DNA of 64,000 nt from Zooshikella harenae (GTDB taxonomy: Bacteria > Pseudomonadota > Gammaproteobacteria > Pseudomonadales > Zooshikellaceae), in contig NZ_JAGSOY010000003.1 in NCBI RefSeq assembly GCF_018837975.1, forward strand, positions 124,001 through 188,000, in the 5' to 3' direction. Of this stretch, positions 44,547-52,322 are shown one piece after another (position 1 is the first letter of the stretch; every line of letters starts with the position of its first letter). The notes beneath the pieces were generated by a model. It ran no database searches and was not told the origin of the DNA. It worked only from the letters and a program-made list of their open reading frames with translations. Position numbers and translations under genes: made by a program.

Positions 44547-44580
44547 CAGCACGGTCAAAGCCGTGCTGGTTTAGCGTTTT
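44547..44580 (+). terminator. Intrinsic terminator after the heparinase-type gene
   Basis: A perfect 8-bp GC-rich stem CAGCACGG (44547-44554) and CCGTGCTG (44561-44568), loop TCAAAG, followed by GTTTAGCGTTTT. It faces the plus strand. Confidence 0.8.
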
Positions 44581-44604
44581 ATTGTGTAGGCTAGAGTATG
44601 CGAA

Positions 44605-44638
44605 ACCTATGTTTTTACAATACCTATGCTTTTACAAT
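44605..44638. repeat. 17-bp tandem duplication across a stop codon
   Basis: ACCTATGTTTTTACAAT is followed immediately by a copy with one change. The second copy contains the stop codon of the PLP decarboxylase gene, so the duplication touched the gene end without changing its length materially. Confidence 0.7.
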
Positions 44639-45861
44639 AGTAACTCTGTAACTACTGGATGACTTAAAAATTGCTGTGGGCTTGCGGTGGGGCCGTAAGC
44701 ACCTGATTGGGTGATGGCTATAAAATCTCCTACTTGGGCTGCAGGAAGCATGATCTTGTCACCAAGAATATCAAGCGGGGTACACAGTGGACCAACAACT
44801 TGCACTGGCTGAAGAGTGGTGTCAGCCATTCTGTTAGCAAGATATACAGGGTAGTTTTTCCGAATAACCTGGCCAAAGTTGCCTGAGTTAGCCAAGTGGT
44901 GATGTAACCCCCCATCAACAATATAAAAAGTAGATCCTCTGGATTCTTTAATATCAATGATTCGACTGATATAAACGCCTGCTTCACCAACCAAGTAACG
45001 CCCAAGTTCAATAACAAGCTCACAGTGATTTAAGGCTTTATGGTGCTGTGTAATTAGTTTTTGTAGGTTGTCACGTATGGGGGCCAAATCAAGGCGATTT
45101 TCTCCAGGAAAATAAGGAATTCCCAAGCCACCTCCAATATTGAGAGTAGCGATGGGCGTAGGCGCAAACTGAGCCAGAGATTCAGCTAAGGCAAAAGTTT
45201 TTGTTTGAGCATCAATAATGGCTTCAGGGCGAAGATTTTGGGAGCCAGAAAAAATATGGAAACCACAAAACTGCACTGATTTAGGCCAGTTTTTCAAGAT
45301 ATCTGGTATTGATTCAGCATCGATTCCGAATTGTTTAGGGCCACCACTCATTTTCATACCAGACGTTTTTAACTCATAATCTGGGTTAACCCTTAAGGCA
45401 ACACGAGCAGTACATTGTAGCTGCTGACTAATTTTTACAATTCGCTGTAGCTCGTTGGTCGACTCTACATTAATTAAAATGCCAGCAGCTATGGCTGACT
45501 GTAATTCATGGTCTTGTTTTCCAGGACCTGCAAAGCTGATATTTTTTGCAGACATACCACTGTTAAGTGCTGTGTGCAGTTCTAGCTTAGAGGCGACATC
45601 CAAGCCATCGACAATGCTAGCCATATGATTAACAACCGCAGGCATGGGATTAGCCTTGATTGCATAATGTAACTTTAATGGACTAGGTAAAAATGCTTTT
45701 AGCTCATTGACTCGCTTAGACAGAAGCTGACGATCATAAAGGTAGAATGGCGTACGGCCCACAATAGCCGCCACTTCTGAGATAGGACGTTGGGCAACCA
45801 TCATTTCATTGTTATGTGTCGAAATGCCCCACAGTGGAGCATGTTGGGGTCTTTTATCCAT
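44632..45861 (-). CDS. PLP-dependent decarboxylase, exosortase A system-associated
   Basis: 409 residues of the fold III family (Orn/DAP/Arg decarboxylases). LKLHYAIKANPMPAVV carries the PLP-binding Lys; GGGLGIPYFPGE is the phosphate loop, ELGRYLVGEAGVYISRI and VVGPLCTPLDILGD are the C-terminal half with the conserved Cys. This matches the TIGR03099 type. It would decarboxylate an amino acid, perhaps one activated by the neighbouring ligase, to make an amine for the polymer. Its ATG overlaps the ligase stop by one base (TGATG). Confidence 0.93.
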   Translation of the reverse strand: MDKRPQHAPLWGISTHNNEMMVAQRPISEVAAIVGRTPFYLYDRQLLSKRVNELKAFLPSPLKLHYAIKANPMPAVVNHMASIVDGLDVASKLELHTALNSGMSAKNISFAGPGKQDHELQSAIAAGILINVESTNELQRIVKISQQLQCTARVALRVNPDYELKTSGMKMSGGPKQFGIDAESIPDILKNWPKSVQFCGFHIFSGSQNLRPEAIIDAQTKTFALAESLAQFAPTPIATLNIGGGLGIPYFPGENRLDLAPIRDNLQKLITQHHKALNHCELVIELGRYLVGEAGVYISRIIDIKESRGSTFYIVDGGLHHHLANSGNFGQVIRKNYPVYLANRMADTTLQPVQVVGPLCTPLDILGDKIMLPAAQVGDFIAITQSGAYGPTASPQQFLSHPVVTELLL

Positions 45862-47447
45862 CAGTCGTTAACTCCGAATAATGTTTGGAACTGACTGGTA
45901 AGTAGTTTGCGGTCAATTTTACCATTCGGATTCCTAGGAAGTGTTGCTAAGCATTGCAGCTTGAGTGGAACCATAAAACCTGGGAGTTGGGCTTTACAAG
46001 CATTGATGACTGCAGCCTCATCAATAGATGTATCAGGCTGGCTTGCAGTCACGACTAATATTATTGCCTGACCTAGTTGGGGGTGGGGAATACCTAAGGC
46101 CACAACTTCTCCTACAAGCCCTGAGGCATACACGACCTCTTCAACTTCAGAGGGGCTAACTCGATAGCCTGAGGTTTTGATCATGTCATCGTTGCGTCCA
46201 ATAAAGTAGAGAAAACCATCATCATCTTTTTTCACGATGTCCCCTGACCAAACGGCTAGTTCTTCTGTGGGAATGCCTGATAGTTTTGTTGGGGATGGAC
46301 GGAAACGGAGTTCTGTTTTTTCTGGATCATTCCAATACCCCATCGCAACAAGGCTGCCACGGTGAACAAGTTCACCTGGCTCATGGGGTTCACATTCTTC
46401 GCCTGCTTCATTAATAACGAGTAATTCGGCGTTGGGAATGGCTTTTCCCATAGAGGTTGGACGTTTATCCAGTTCATTTGGTGGCAAGTAACTTGAACGA
46501 AATGCTTCAGTTAAACCATACATCAAATACGGCTGGGTTTCTGGAAGCGAGCTTCTTAGTTTCGTCAACGTTGCCGTTGGCATAGCACCACCAGAGTTTG
46601 TGATGTAACGTAAAGTCTCTTTTGCTTCATCTGGCCACTCAAGTTCAGCAAGTTGAACCCATAGTGGTGGAACTGCAGCTAAGCCAGTAATTTGGTAGCG
46701 TTGAACAGCTCGAATGACATCTTTAGGTAGCAGGTAGTCCATGAGATAACAACTGGCACCACGACAAAATGCAGTGGTGATTTGGCTTAGTCCGTAGTCA
46801 AAACTCATGGGTAATACAGCTAATAAACGGTCTTTAGTGGTATTTTGTAAATATTGAGCAACACTGTGGGCACCTGTCACCATATTACGATGAGAAAGTA
46901 CGACACCTTTAGGGCGACCAGTGCTTCCTGATGTATATAAAATAGCCGCCATGTCAGTATCTATGGTCGCTGTAGTGATGAGTCTTGGGCTTGTATTAAG
47001 CCATTGCTGCCAACTGATGACAGTGCAGGATAAATGGTGCTCCTCAGGAACTTCATCAATACACACTACTAGGCGTAAATCATGGCAATGATGAAGTTCA
47101 TCCATCAACTGCTGTAAACGTGCGCGTTGGGTAATGAGCACTCTTACATTACAATCTTGTAGTATGTATTTTACCTGAGCGGGTTTGAGGATGGGATTGA
47201 TGGGTACAAATGTACCTCCAGCCATAGAGCAGCCAAAAAAGGTAAAAACAGCTTCAGGAAGTTTGGGCAAGTAAATAGCAACACGCTCAAATCGTCGGAG
47301 ATCTGCTTGATGTAATGCAGTTGCAGTGAGTTGAACGGCTGTCTCTAATGTTTTGTAGGTTATTGTTTGTGTTTTAAATCCCAAAGCGACATGATCAGGG
47401 TGTTGTGTTGCAGCGTGTTGATAGAGTTCGTGAAGTAGTTGCGTCAT
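45861..47447 (-). CDS. AMP-forming acyl-CoA/aminoacyl ligase, exosortase A system-associated
   Basis: 528 residues of the ANL superfamily. The phosphate loop is AILYTSGSTGRPKGVVLSHRN, the aromatic box is YLMYGLTEAFRSSY, the hinge is FIGRNDDMIKTSGYRVSPSEVEE, and the C-terminal catalytic Lys lies in RNPNGKIDRKLL. This is the TIGR03098 type. It should activate a carboxylic or amino acid as an adenylate and load it on the locus ACP. It is the first gene of a two-gene minus-strand operon. Confidence 0.93.
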   Translation of the reverse strand: MTQLLHELYQHAATQHPDHVALGFKTQTITYKTLETAVQLTATALHQADLRRFERVAIYLPKLPEAVFTFFGCSMAGGTFVPINPILKPAQVKYILQDCNVRVLITQRARLQQLMDELHHCHDLRLVVCIDEVPEEHHLSCTVISWQQWLNTSPRLITTATIDTDMAAILYTSGSTGRPKGVVLSHRNMVTGAHSVAQYLQNTTKDRLLAVLPMSFDYGLSQITTAFCRGASCYLMDYLLPKDVIRAVQRYQITGLAAVPPLWVQLAELEWPDEAKETLRYITNSGGAMPTATLTKLRSSLPETQPYLMYGLTEAFRSSYLPPNELDKRPTSMGKAIPNAELLVINEAGEECEPHEPGELVHRGSLVAMGYWNDPEKTELRFRPSPTKLSGIPTEELAVWSGDIVKKDDDGFLYFIGRNDDMIKTSGYRVSPSEVEEVVYASGLVGEVVALGIPHPQLGQAIILVVTASQPDTSIDEAAVINACKAQLPGFMVPLKLQCLATLPRNPNGKIDRKLLTSQFQTLFGVND

Positions 47448-47644
47448 TAGCAGTTGCTCATCCTTAAGTAATCAGTTTAAGGTAGGTGCTTTGAGTTTCA
47501 TGGTTAATAAATGGCTTTAGCGGCTTTATACTTTTGAGTGGTAAGCTTGCGATAAATATTGTGTTTCCATTACATGGGAGCCTATGTTAAATCACTTGCT
47601 TTGGGTATAAGCATAGCTAATTAGAGCACTTGGTTGGTTATAAA

Positions 47645-48439
47645 ATGAATGGAATCTTTTTGCAATTACAGCGAACCGCTTTTGTGGTGTTAGCCTATTT
47701 TCTGTTGGGGATAAGCCAACTAAGTTATGGTGCACACTTTCCTGATGTGGTTGCCAAGGTTAAACCATCGATAGTCGGTGTTGGAACCTATAATGTCACA
47801 GCATCACCTGCAGCACAGTTAATTGCTACAGGTTTTGTTGTCCATGATGGTTATCATGTTGTCACAAATGCGCATGCTATTCCTGAAATATACTCTGCTA
47901 AGTATCAAGGTAAGCGCAAGTTGGTTATCTTTGTTGGGCAGGGGCGTCGCCCAGAGCTGCGTGAAGCTCGTGTTTTACAAAAAGATACTGATCATGATTT
48001 GGTACTATTGAGAATTAAAGGCGCTCGTTTGCCTGCATTAACGTTAGGCCAAGCTAAACAGGCAAGGGAAGGGGAGTCCATAGCATTCACAGGATATCCT
48101 ATTGGTGCTGTGCTAGGTTTATATCCTGTCACTCATCAAGGCATTATTTCCAGTGTGACGCCAATTGTAATACCTGCAGCTAATGCAAGACAGTTGGATA
48201 TTCAGCAGATAAAGCGTTTAAGGCATCCTTATAATGTATTGCAGTTGGATGCGACTGCTTATCCAGGAAATAGCGGGAGTCCAGTTTATTTAAGACAAAG
48301 CGGGAAAGTTGTAGGCGTAATTAATAAGGTATTTGTGAAAGAAACAAAAGAGTCAGTTTTACAAAAACCGAGTGGGATTACCTATGCTATTCCTGTCAAC
48401 CATGTTAAAAATTTAATATCAAAGTTAACAAAGAAATAG
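47645..48439 (+). CDS. Secreted trypsin-like serine protease (S1 family)
   Basis: 264 residues from the ATG at 47645; a TTG 15 bases earlier is a weaker start. A signal peptide ends near LSYGA. The catalytic triad is seen as His77 (VTNAHAIPE), Asp118 (DTDHDLVLLRI) and Ser210 (YPGNSGSPVY). There is no PDZ domain, so it is not a DegP. A periplasmic or secreted protease, perhaps exported by the type II system downstream, is inferred. It converges on the next gene with a 7-base gap. Confidence 0.85.
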   Translation: MNGIFLQLQRTAFVVLAYFLLGISQLSYGAHFPDVVAKVKPSIVGVGTYNVTASPAAQLIATGFVVHDGYHVVTNAHAIPEIYSAKYQGKRKLVIFVGQGRRPELREARVLQKDTDHDLVLLRIKGARLPALTLGQAKQAREGESIAFTGYPIGAVLGLYPVTHQGIISSVTPIVIPAANARQLDIQQIKRLRHPYNVLQLDATAYPGNSGSPVYLRQSGKVVGVINKVFVKETKESVLQKPSGITYAIPVNHVKNLISKLTKK

Positions 48440-48446
48440 CATATTA

Positions 48447-48719
48447 TTAAAATGGTGTGCGTCGGTCAGCCTGAGAGCGGCGCTCTCCTGTCACCACAAT
48501 ACCACTTGAGTCTCTGAAAGGAAAAAACACAGACTGTGTATTTGTTCGACGATCACCTGCTTGCTGTCTTTTTGTAAAAGCTTGCTCCATTTTCCCTGGA
48601 GGTGGTGTGTTGTCCGATACCTGTTTAGAGACGTACTGTCTTGCAGCTGCTGCAAAAATGTAGGTTAGTAAAATACCTACAAATATAAAACCTAATAAGT
48701 AAAACCATACATGTGCCAT
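48447..48719 (-). CDS. Small single-pass membrane protein of unknown function
   Basis: 90 residues. One membrane helix (about 5-27, WFYLLGFIFVGILLTYIFAAA) is followed by a basic cytoplasmic or periplasmic tail with two related arginine pairs, AGDRRTN and QADRRTP. GGGAG lies 6 bases before the ATG, so it is probably real. No known family is recognised. It could be a small regulator or assembly factor. Confidence 0.65.
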   Translation of the reverse strand: MAHVWFYLLGFIFVGILLTYIFAAAARQYVSKQVSDNTPPPGKMEQAFTKRQQAGDRRTNTQSVFFPFRDSSGIVVTGERRSQADRRTPF

Positions 48720-49113
48720 TTTAAACTCCCTTATTAACAGATCAATAAGGTGATAGTGTTTAAATACTAAGCAAATGATAGGCCGCTTTTTTTAACCAAC
48801 TGAATAAAAAAGATTATTCTTATTTGTTTGAAGTAGTTGTAGTATTACTGTAATAATTTCTGACGTTTGTTTTAAAGGTATGTCTTGGTGAAGGCTAGGT
48901 TTTGGTACAATTCTTTCAGGAATTTTTGAGTGAGTTTCAATTATCTTCTATTAAAATATGGCATATGAACTATGCTGCTAGTGGTAATTTTTTGAGTAAG
49001 GCATTTTTAATGCTGAAGATAAACTAGAATTTTTTATCTTTATTTTCAACTTGTGAGTAACAAGTGTAAAAAATAATCAAATTCTTTAGGTGTTTGATGA
49101 ATCAGAGGATGTT
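48720..49113. other. Divergent intergenic region before the HAD-like gene
   Basis: About 390 AT-rich bases. A small hairpin (ACTTGT-GAGTA-ACAAGT, 49049-49065) lies about 50 bases before the HAD-like gene. No promoter of convincing quality was found. Confidence 0.4.
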
Positions 49114-49476
49114 ATGTCTGGTTGGATAGGAGTTGATCTTGACGGTACATTAGCACGTTATGATCACTGGAGAGGACCCGAACATATTGGTGAACCTATA
49201 AAGCCAATGTTAGAGAGAGTGAGAAGTTGGCTGATGCAAGGACAAGAGGTTCGTATTTTTACAGCAAGAGCCTCAATTCCAGAGTATATACCTTTTGTTG
49301 AGCGTTGGTTGGAAAAAAATGGGCTTACCGGGCTAGAAATAACGAATGTAAAAGACTTTAGAATGATTGAGTTATGGGATGATCGATGTATACAGGTTGT
49401 GACTAATAAAGGCAAGCCTATTCGAACGAAAGGTCCATGGATGAATGGATTAAGAAGATTTTTCGTAAAGTTGTAA
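49114..49476 (+). CDS. Small HAD-like hydrolase
   Basis: 120 residues from the ATG at 49114, which has AGAGGA 5 bases upstream; a GTG 24 bases earlier is less likely. GVDLDGTLARYDHW is the HAD motif I with the two Asp residues, IFTARAS is motif II, and LWDDR carries the acidic motif IV. It is a short HAD without a cap, of the kind that acts on phosphorylated small molecules, or an inactive relative. No operon partner is evident. Confidence 0.75.
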   Translation: MSGWIGVDLDGTLARYDHWRGPEHIGEPIKPMLERVRSWLMQGQEVRIFTARASIPEYIPFVERWLEKNGLTGLEITNVKDFRMIELWDDRCIQVVTNKGKPIRTKGPWMNGLRRFFVKL

Positions 49477-49547
49477 GCCAGATCAACAATACTGAGGTTA
49501 CAGATAGTTTATTGGACGCTATGCAGCTTATTTATATTTAAAAAAAG

Positions 49548-49574
49548 AAAAGGGCCTGTAATATCAACCCTTTT
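49548..49574. terminator. Probable intrinsic terminator between convergent genes
   Basis: AAAAGGG (49548-49554) pairs with CCCTTTT (49568-49574) over a 13-base loop, with A-rich and T-rich flanks. It can serve the HAD-like gene and the sugar transferase. Confidence 0.5.
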
Positions 49575-49630
49575 TATATGTTTGTGATAATTTCTTATGA
49601 TGCTGTTTAATGGTAAATATATTACAACAG

Positions 49631-51037
49631 TTAGCGTGCGCCTTTACCAAATAAAATCACTTCTACTGTTTGGATAAGGATTAAAATATCCAAAAACAAA
49701 CTGTGGTTTTTTACATAGTAAAGGTCATATTGTAACTTATGTAGAGCATCTTTATCGGATGCCCCATAGGGATAACACAACTGAGCCCAGCCTGCGATAC
49801 CTGGTTTGATGCGGTGGCGTTCATTATAGTAAGGAATCTTGTCAGTTAATTGGCTGACAAATTCAGGCCTTTCAGGTCTAGGTCCAACAAACCCCATATC
49901 TCCTCTTAAGACATTAAAGATTTGGGGTAGCTCGTCAACTCGATATTTGCGAATAATTTTGCCTACGCGAGTGACTCGTGGATCATTTTGTTGGGCCCAC
50001 TGTGGTTTTCCTTTTTTCTCCGCATCTACGCGCATACTTCTGAATTTAAGTACGTTAAATGTATTACCGTTTAGTCCGACGCGCTTTTGTTTATACATGA
50101 GAGGTACTTTGAACCCCTCTTCTAACCAGATGGCTAGGATGGTGATTGCAATGAATGGCCAAGCAAAGGCTAAAAGCGTTAGGCTAGCAAGGATATCAAA
50201 TGCGCGTTCGGAATATACGCGTAAGTTACTTTGACCAAAACCATCGGAAAAAATAATCCAGCTTGGGTGTAGTAAATCAAGCTCTATTTTGCCTGTTTCT
50301 CGTTCAAAAAAAGTTAAAACATCAACAACATCAATGCCACTTAGCTTACAGTCAAGTAATTCGTTGATTGGAAAGTTTCGGCGTCGATCATCAACAGCAA
50401 CTACTATTTCATCAATATTGTGAGTATTAGCAAACTCTACAAGTGATTGTTCAGTGTTCAATATAAAGTCTGGATTTACAACATCTTCTTCGTCAGCAAT
50501 ATGCATATAGCCAACTATATTGAAGCCTCTCCGGTCTGTTCTTCTGCGTAACCGTTGAGCAATATTATTGGCGCGATGCCCTGCACCAAGTACTAATACC
50601 TGTCGCTTTAAAATATTTTCATCCACTAATCGGGTAAAGAAAAAGCGAGTAACACCAATAGCAACAAATGTGAAAAGAACGGTGAGAATGAAGACACCAC
50701 GCCCTATTAAAAGGGTAGGAAATAAGAAGAAGCATAGTGACAAGATAATACTGCCGAAAATAAAGCTTATTGCTGCTCTGATGAGCATTCCTGTAAAGCC
50801 TTCTCTAAGCCTTGCTTGATAAAGCCCCATAGCAATCATGCTGATAATGAAAACTGCACCTAGTAATATGGCTCTGAATAATAGTGGGCTAGTAGGCTCT
50901 GTATGAATGGGATCAAAGGTCCCAAACCTAAAGTAGGTGCCAAGGTATGTTGCAAGTACAAAAAGGCATAGCTCAAATATACCTAAGAGGAGGTAGGGGA
51001 CTCGCACATGATGTTTGAAAATACGAATACTGCTCAC
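49631..51037 (-). CDS. XrtA-system sugar-phosphate transferase (EpsB/WcaJ-like)
   Basis: 468 residues, GTG start with GGGAG 5 bases before it. Four N-terminal helices (about 12-135) are followed by a CoA-binding-like domain (VLVLGAGHRANNIAQRLRR), then a fifth helix and the bacterial sugar transferase domain: FNVLKFRSMRVDAEKKG, YRVDELPQIFNVLRGDMGFVGPRPERPEF and KPGIAGWAQL. This is the TIGR03013 type, which loads the first sugar phosphate onto undecaprenyl phosphate. In most XrtA loci it lies with the export genes; here it is 27 kb from the core operon's end and reversed. Confidence 0.93.
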   Translation of the reverse strand: MSSIRIFKHHVRVPYLLLGIFELCLFVLATYLGTYFRFGTFDPIHTEPTSPLLFRAILLGAVFIISMIAMGLYQARLREGFTGMLIRAAISFIFGSIILSLCFFLFPTLLIGRGVFILTVLFTFVAIGVTRFFFTRLVDENILKRQVLVLGAGHRANNIAQRLRRRTDRRGFNIVGYMHIADEEDVVNPDFILNTEQSLVEFANTHNIDEIVVAVDDRRRNFPINELLDCKLSGIDVVDVLTFFERETGKIELDLLHPSWIIFSDGFGQSNLRVYSERAFDILASLTLLAFAWPFIAITILAIWLEEGFKVPLMYKQKRVGLNGNTFNVLKFRSMRVDAEKKGKPQWAQQNDPRVTRVGKIIRKYRVDELPQIFNVLRGDMGFVGPRPERPEFVSQLTDKIPYYNERHRIKPGIAGWAQLCYPYGASDKDALHKLQYDLYYVKNHSLFLDILILIQTVEVILFGKGAR

Positions 51038-51084
51038 CGAAACTCCCTTTTATTACACATGGTAGTTATCTTAACTTTGTTATA

Positions 51085-51116
51085 AATAAAGGCTTTTTAT
51101 AACAAAAGCCTTTATT
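51085..51116. terminator. Terminator-like 13-bp hairpin
   Basis: AATAAAGGCTTTT (51085-51097) and AAAAGCCTTTATT (51104-51116) are perfect complements over a 6-base loop. It lies after the EamA gene and before the sugar transferase start, so it probably ends the EamA transcript on the minus strand. Confidence 0.65.
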
Positions 51117-51269
51117 AACTTAACCAAAATTTATTGCAAATTCCCGCAAACTTGAGCTGAGTTATACAGCGATAAAAAGAAAGCGAGAATTTAATAGATA
51201 GTTAAGAAAAAATCAGTTAACAAATTCAATATTTTTAAATCCTTTTGTCACTTAAGCATTAAAAATAAG

Positions 51270-52193
51270 CTAACTGGGGCTTACTTCAACTTCTTCTATA
51301 GCGGCTGAAGGCGCAAACTGGCTAACAAGTAGGCCTGAAAATACGAGAAGTACAGCCATAAGTTGTTGGTGTGTTAACTGCTCTCCAAGAATTATAAAAG
51401 CCAATAATATAGTAAATACTGGAATTAGGTTAACAAATACTGATGCTTGTGTTGCAGAAACATAGCTTAGTGAAATGTTGTAGAGTCCGTAAGCACCCAG
51501 CGTCACGACAACCCCCAAGTAGACAATGGCAAGGGTAGGTGCATATGGAAACTCAGTTGGTAATTCAGTTAAAAACAGGGCAGGGGAGAAAAACAAGGTC
51601 CCAATAAATGCCTGTGTTGCTGTTAAGAATAAGGCTGAGTATCGTGAACTCAATTTCTTTACGACTAAGGTATAGCCTGTTGCGCAAATCATCGCAAGGA
51701 ATTCAAAAAAGTTTCCCAAAAGAGGATTTGGTGCATCTACAGATGACTTACCTGAAACACTTAACCAACAGGCACCCATAAGCGCGATCACTAACCCTAT
51801 ACCAACTTGCTTATTAATTTTTTCCTTCAAAAAAAAGGCTGCAGCGATAGCGATAAGAAGAGGAAGTAGTGCTGTGATCATTCCTGCTGCAGAGGCTGTA
51901 GTATTTTGTAACGCATAAGTCTCACAAAGAAAATATAAGCAAGGCTCAAATAACCCCATGAGCACTAAGTACTTCCAGTCACCTTTTTGATACTGATAAC
52001 GATTGGAATATTTCCATATAAACAAAAAGCACAAGCTGGCAATCAGCATACGAACGAAAATCACAAGTAGGGGAGGATAAGAGGTAAAGGCGATCTTGAG
52101 AGCGACAAAAGAGCTACCCCATAAAAACATCGCACAAACCAATAATATACTAGCCAGTAGGTTTGGCCTTAAACTCCAGTTGCGCATTGACAC
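51270..52193 (-). CDS. EamA/DMT-family permease
   Basis: 307 residues with ten membrane helices in two EamA repeats (about 15-145 and 160-295), including LLASILLVCAMFLWGSSFVALKIAF and GVVVTLGAYGLYNISLSYVSATQASVFVNLIPVFTILLAFIILGEQLT. The GTG at 52193 has AAGG spaced 6; an ATG two codons in is an alternative. It is a general metabolite exporter whose substrate cannot be told. It separates the polysaccharide and secretion regions. Confidence 0.88.
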   Translation of the reverse strand: MSMRNWSLRPNLLASILLVCAMFLWGSSFVALKIAFTSYPPLLVIFVRMLIASLCFLFIWKYSNRYQYQKGDWKYLVLMGLFEPCLYFLCETYALQNTTASAAGMITALLPLLIAIAAAFFLKEKINKQVGIGLVIALMGACWLSVSGKSSVDAPNPLLGNFFEFLAMICATGYTLVVKKLSSRYSALFLTATQAFIGTLFFSPALFLTELPTEFPYAPTLAIVYLGVVVTLGAYGLYNISLSYVSATQASVFVNLIPVFTILLAFIILGEQLTHQQLMAVLLVFSGLLVSQFAPSAAIEEVEVSPS

Positions 52194-52269
52194 TTCAACC
52201 TTATATTAATGGAGCTACTTGCATTATTAGAGGCGGTTAGTATAGCTGAAGTGAATTAGTGTGATAAGA

Positions 52270-52295
52270 GCACCAACAGAGAATACTGTTGGTGC
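52270..52295 (-). terminator. Terminator-like hairpin after gspD
   Basis: GCACCAACAG (52270-52279) and CTGTTGGTGC (52286-52295) form a perfect 10-bp stem with a 6-base loop, 28 bases past the gspD stop. No clear T-run follows on either strand, so it may also be an mRNA-end stabiliser. Confidence 0.55.
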
Positions 52296-52322
52296 ATTAT
52301 GGTAGCTGAATACTGTGTAAGA

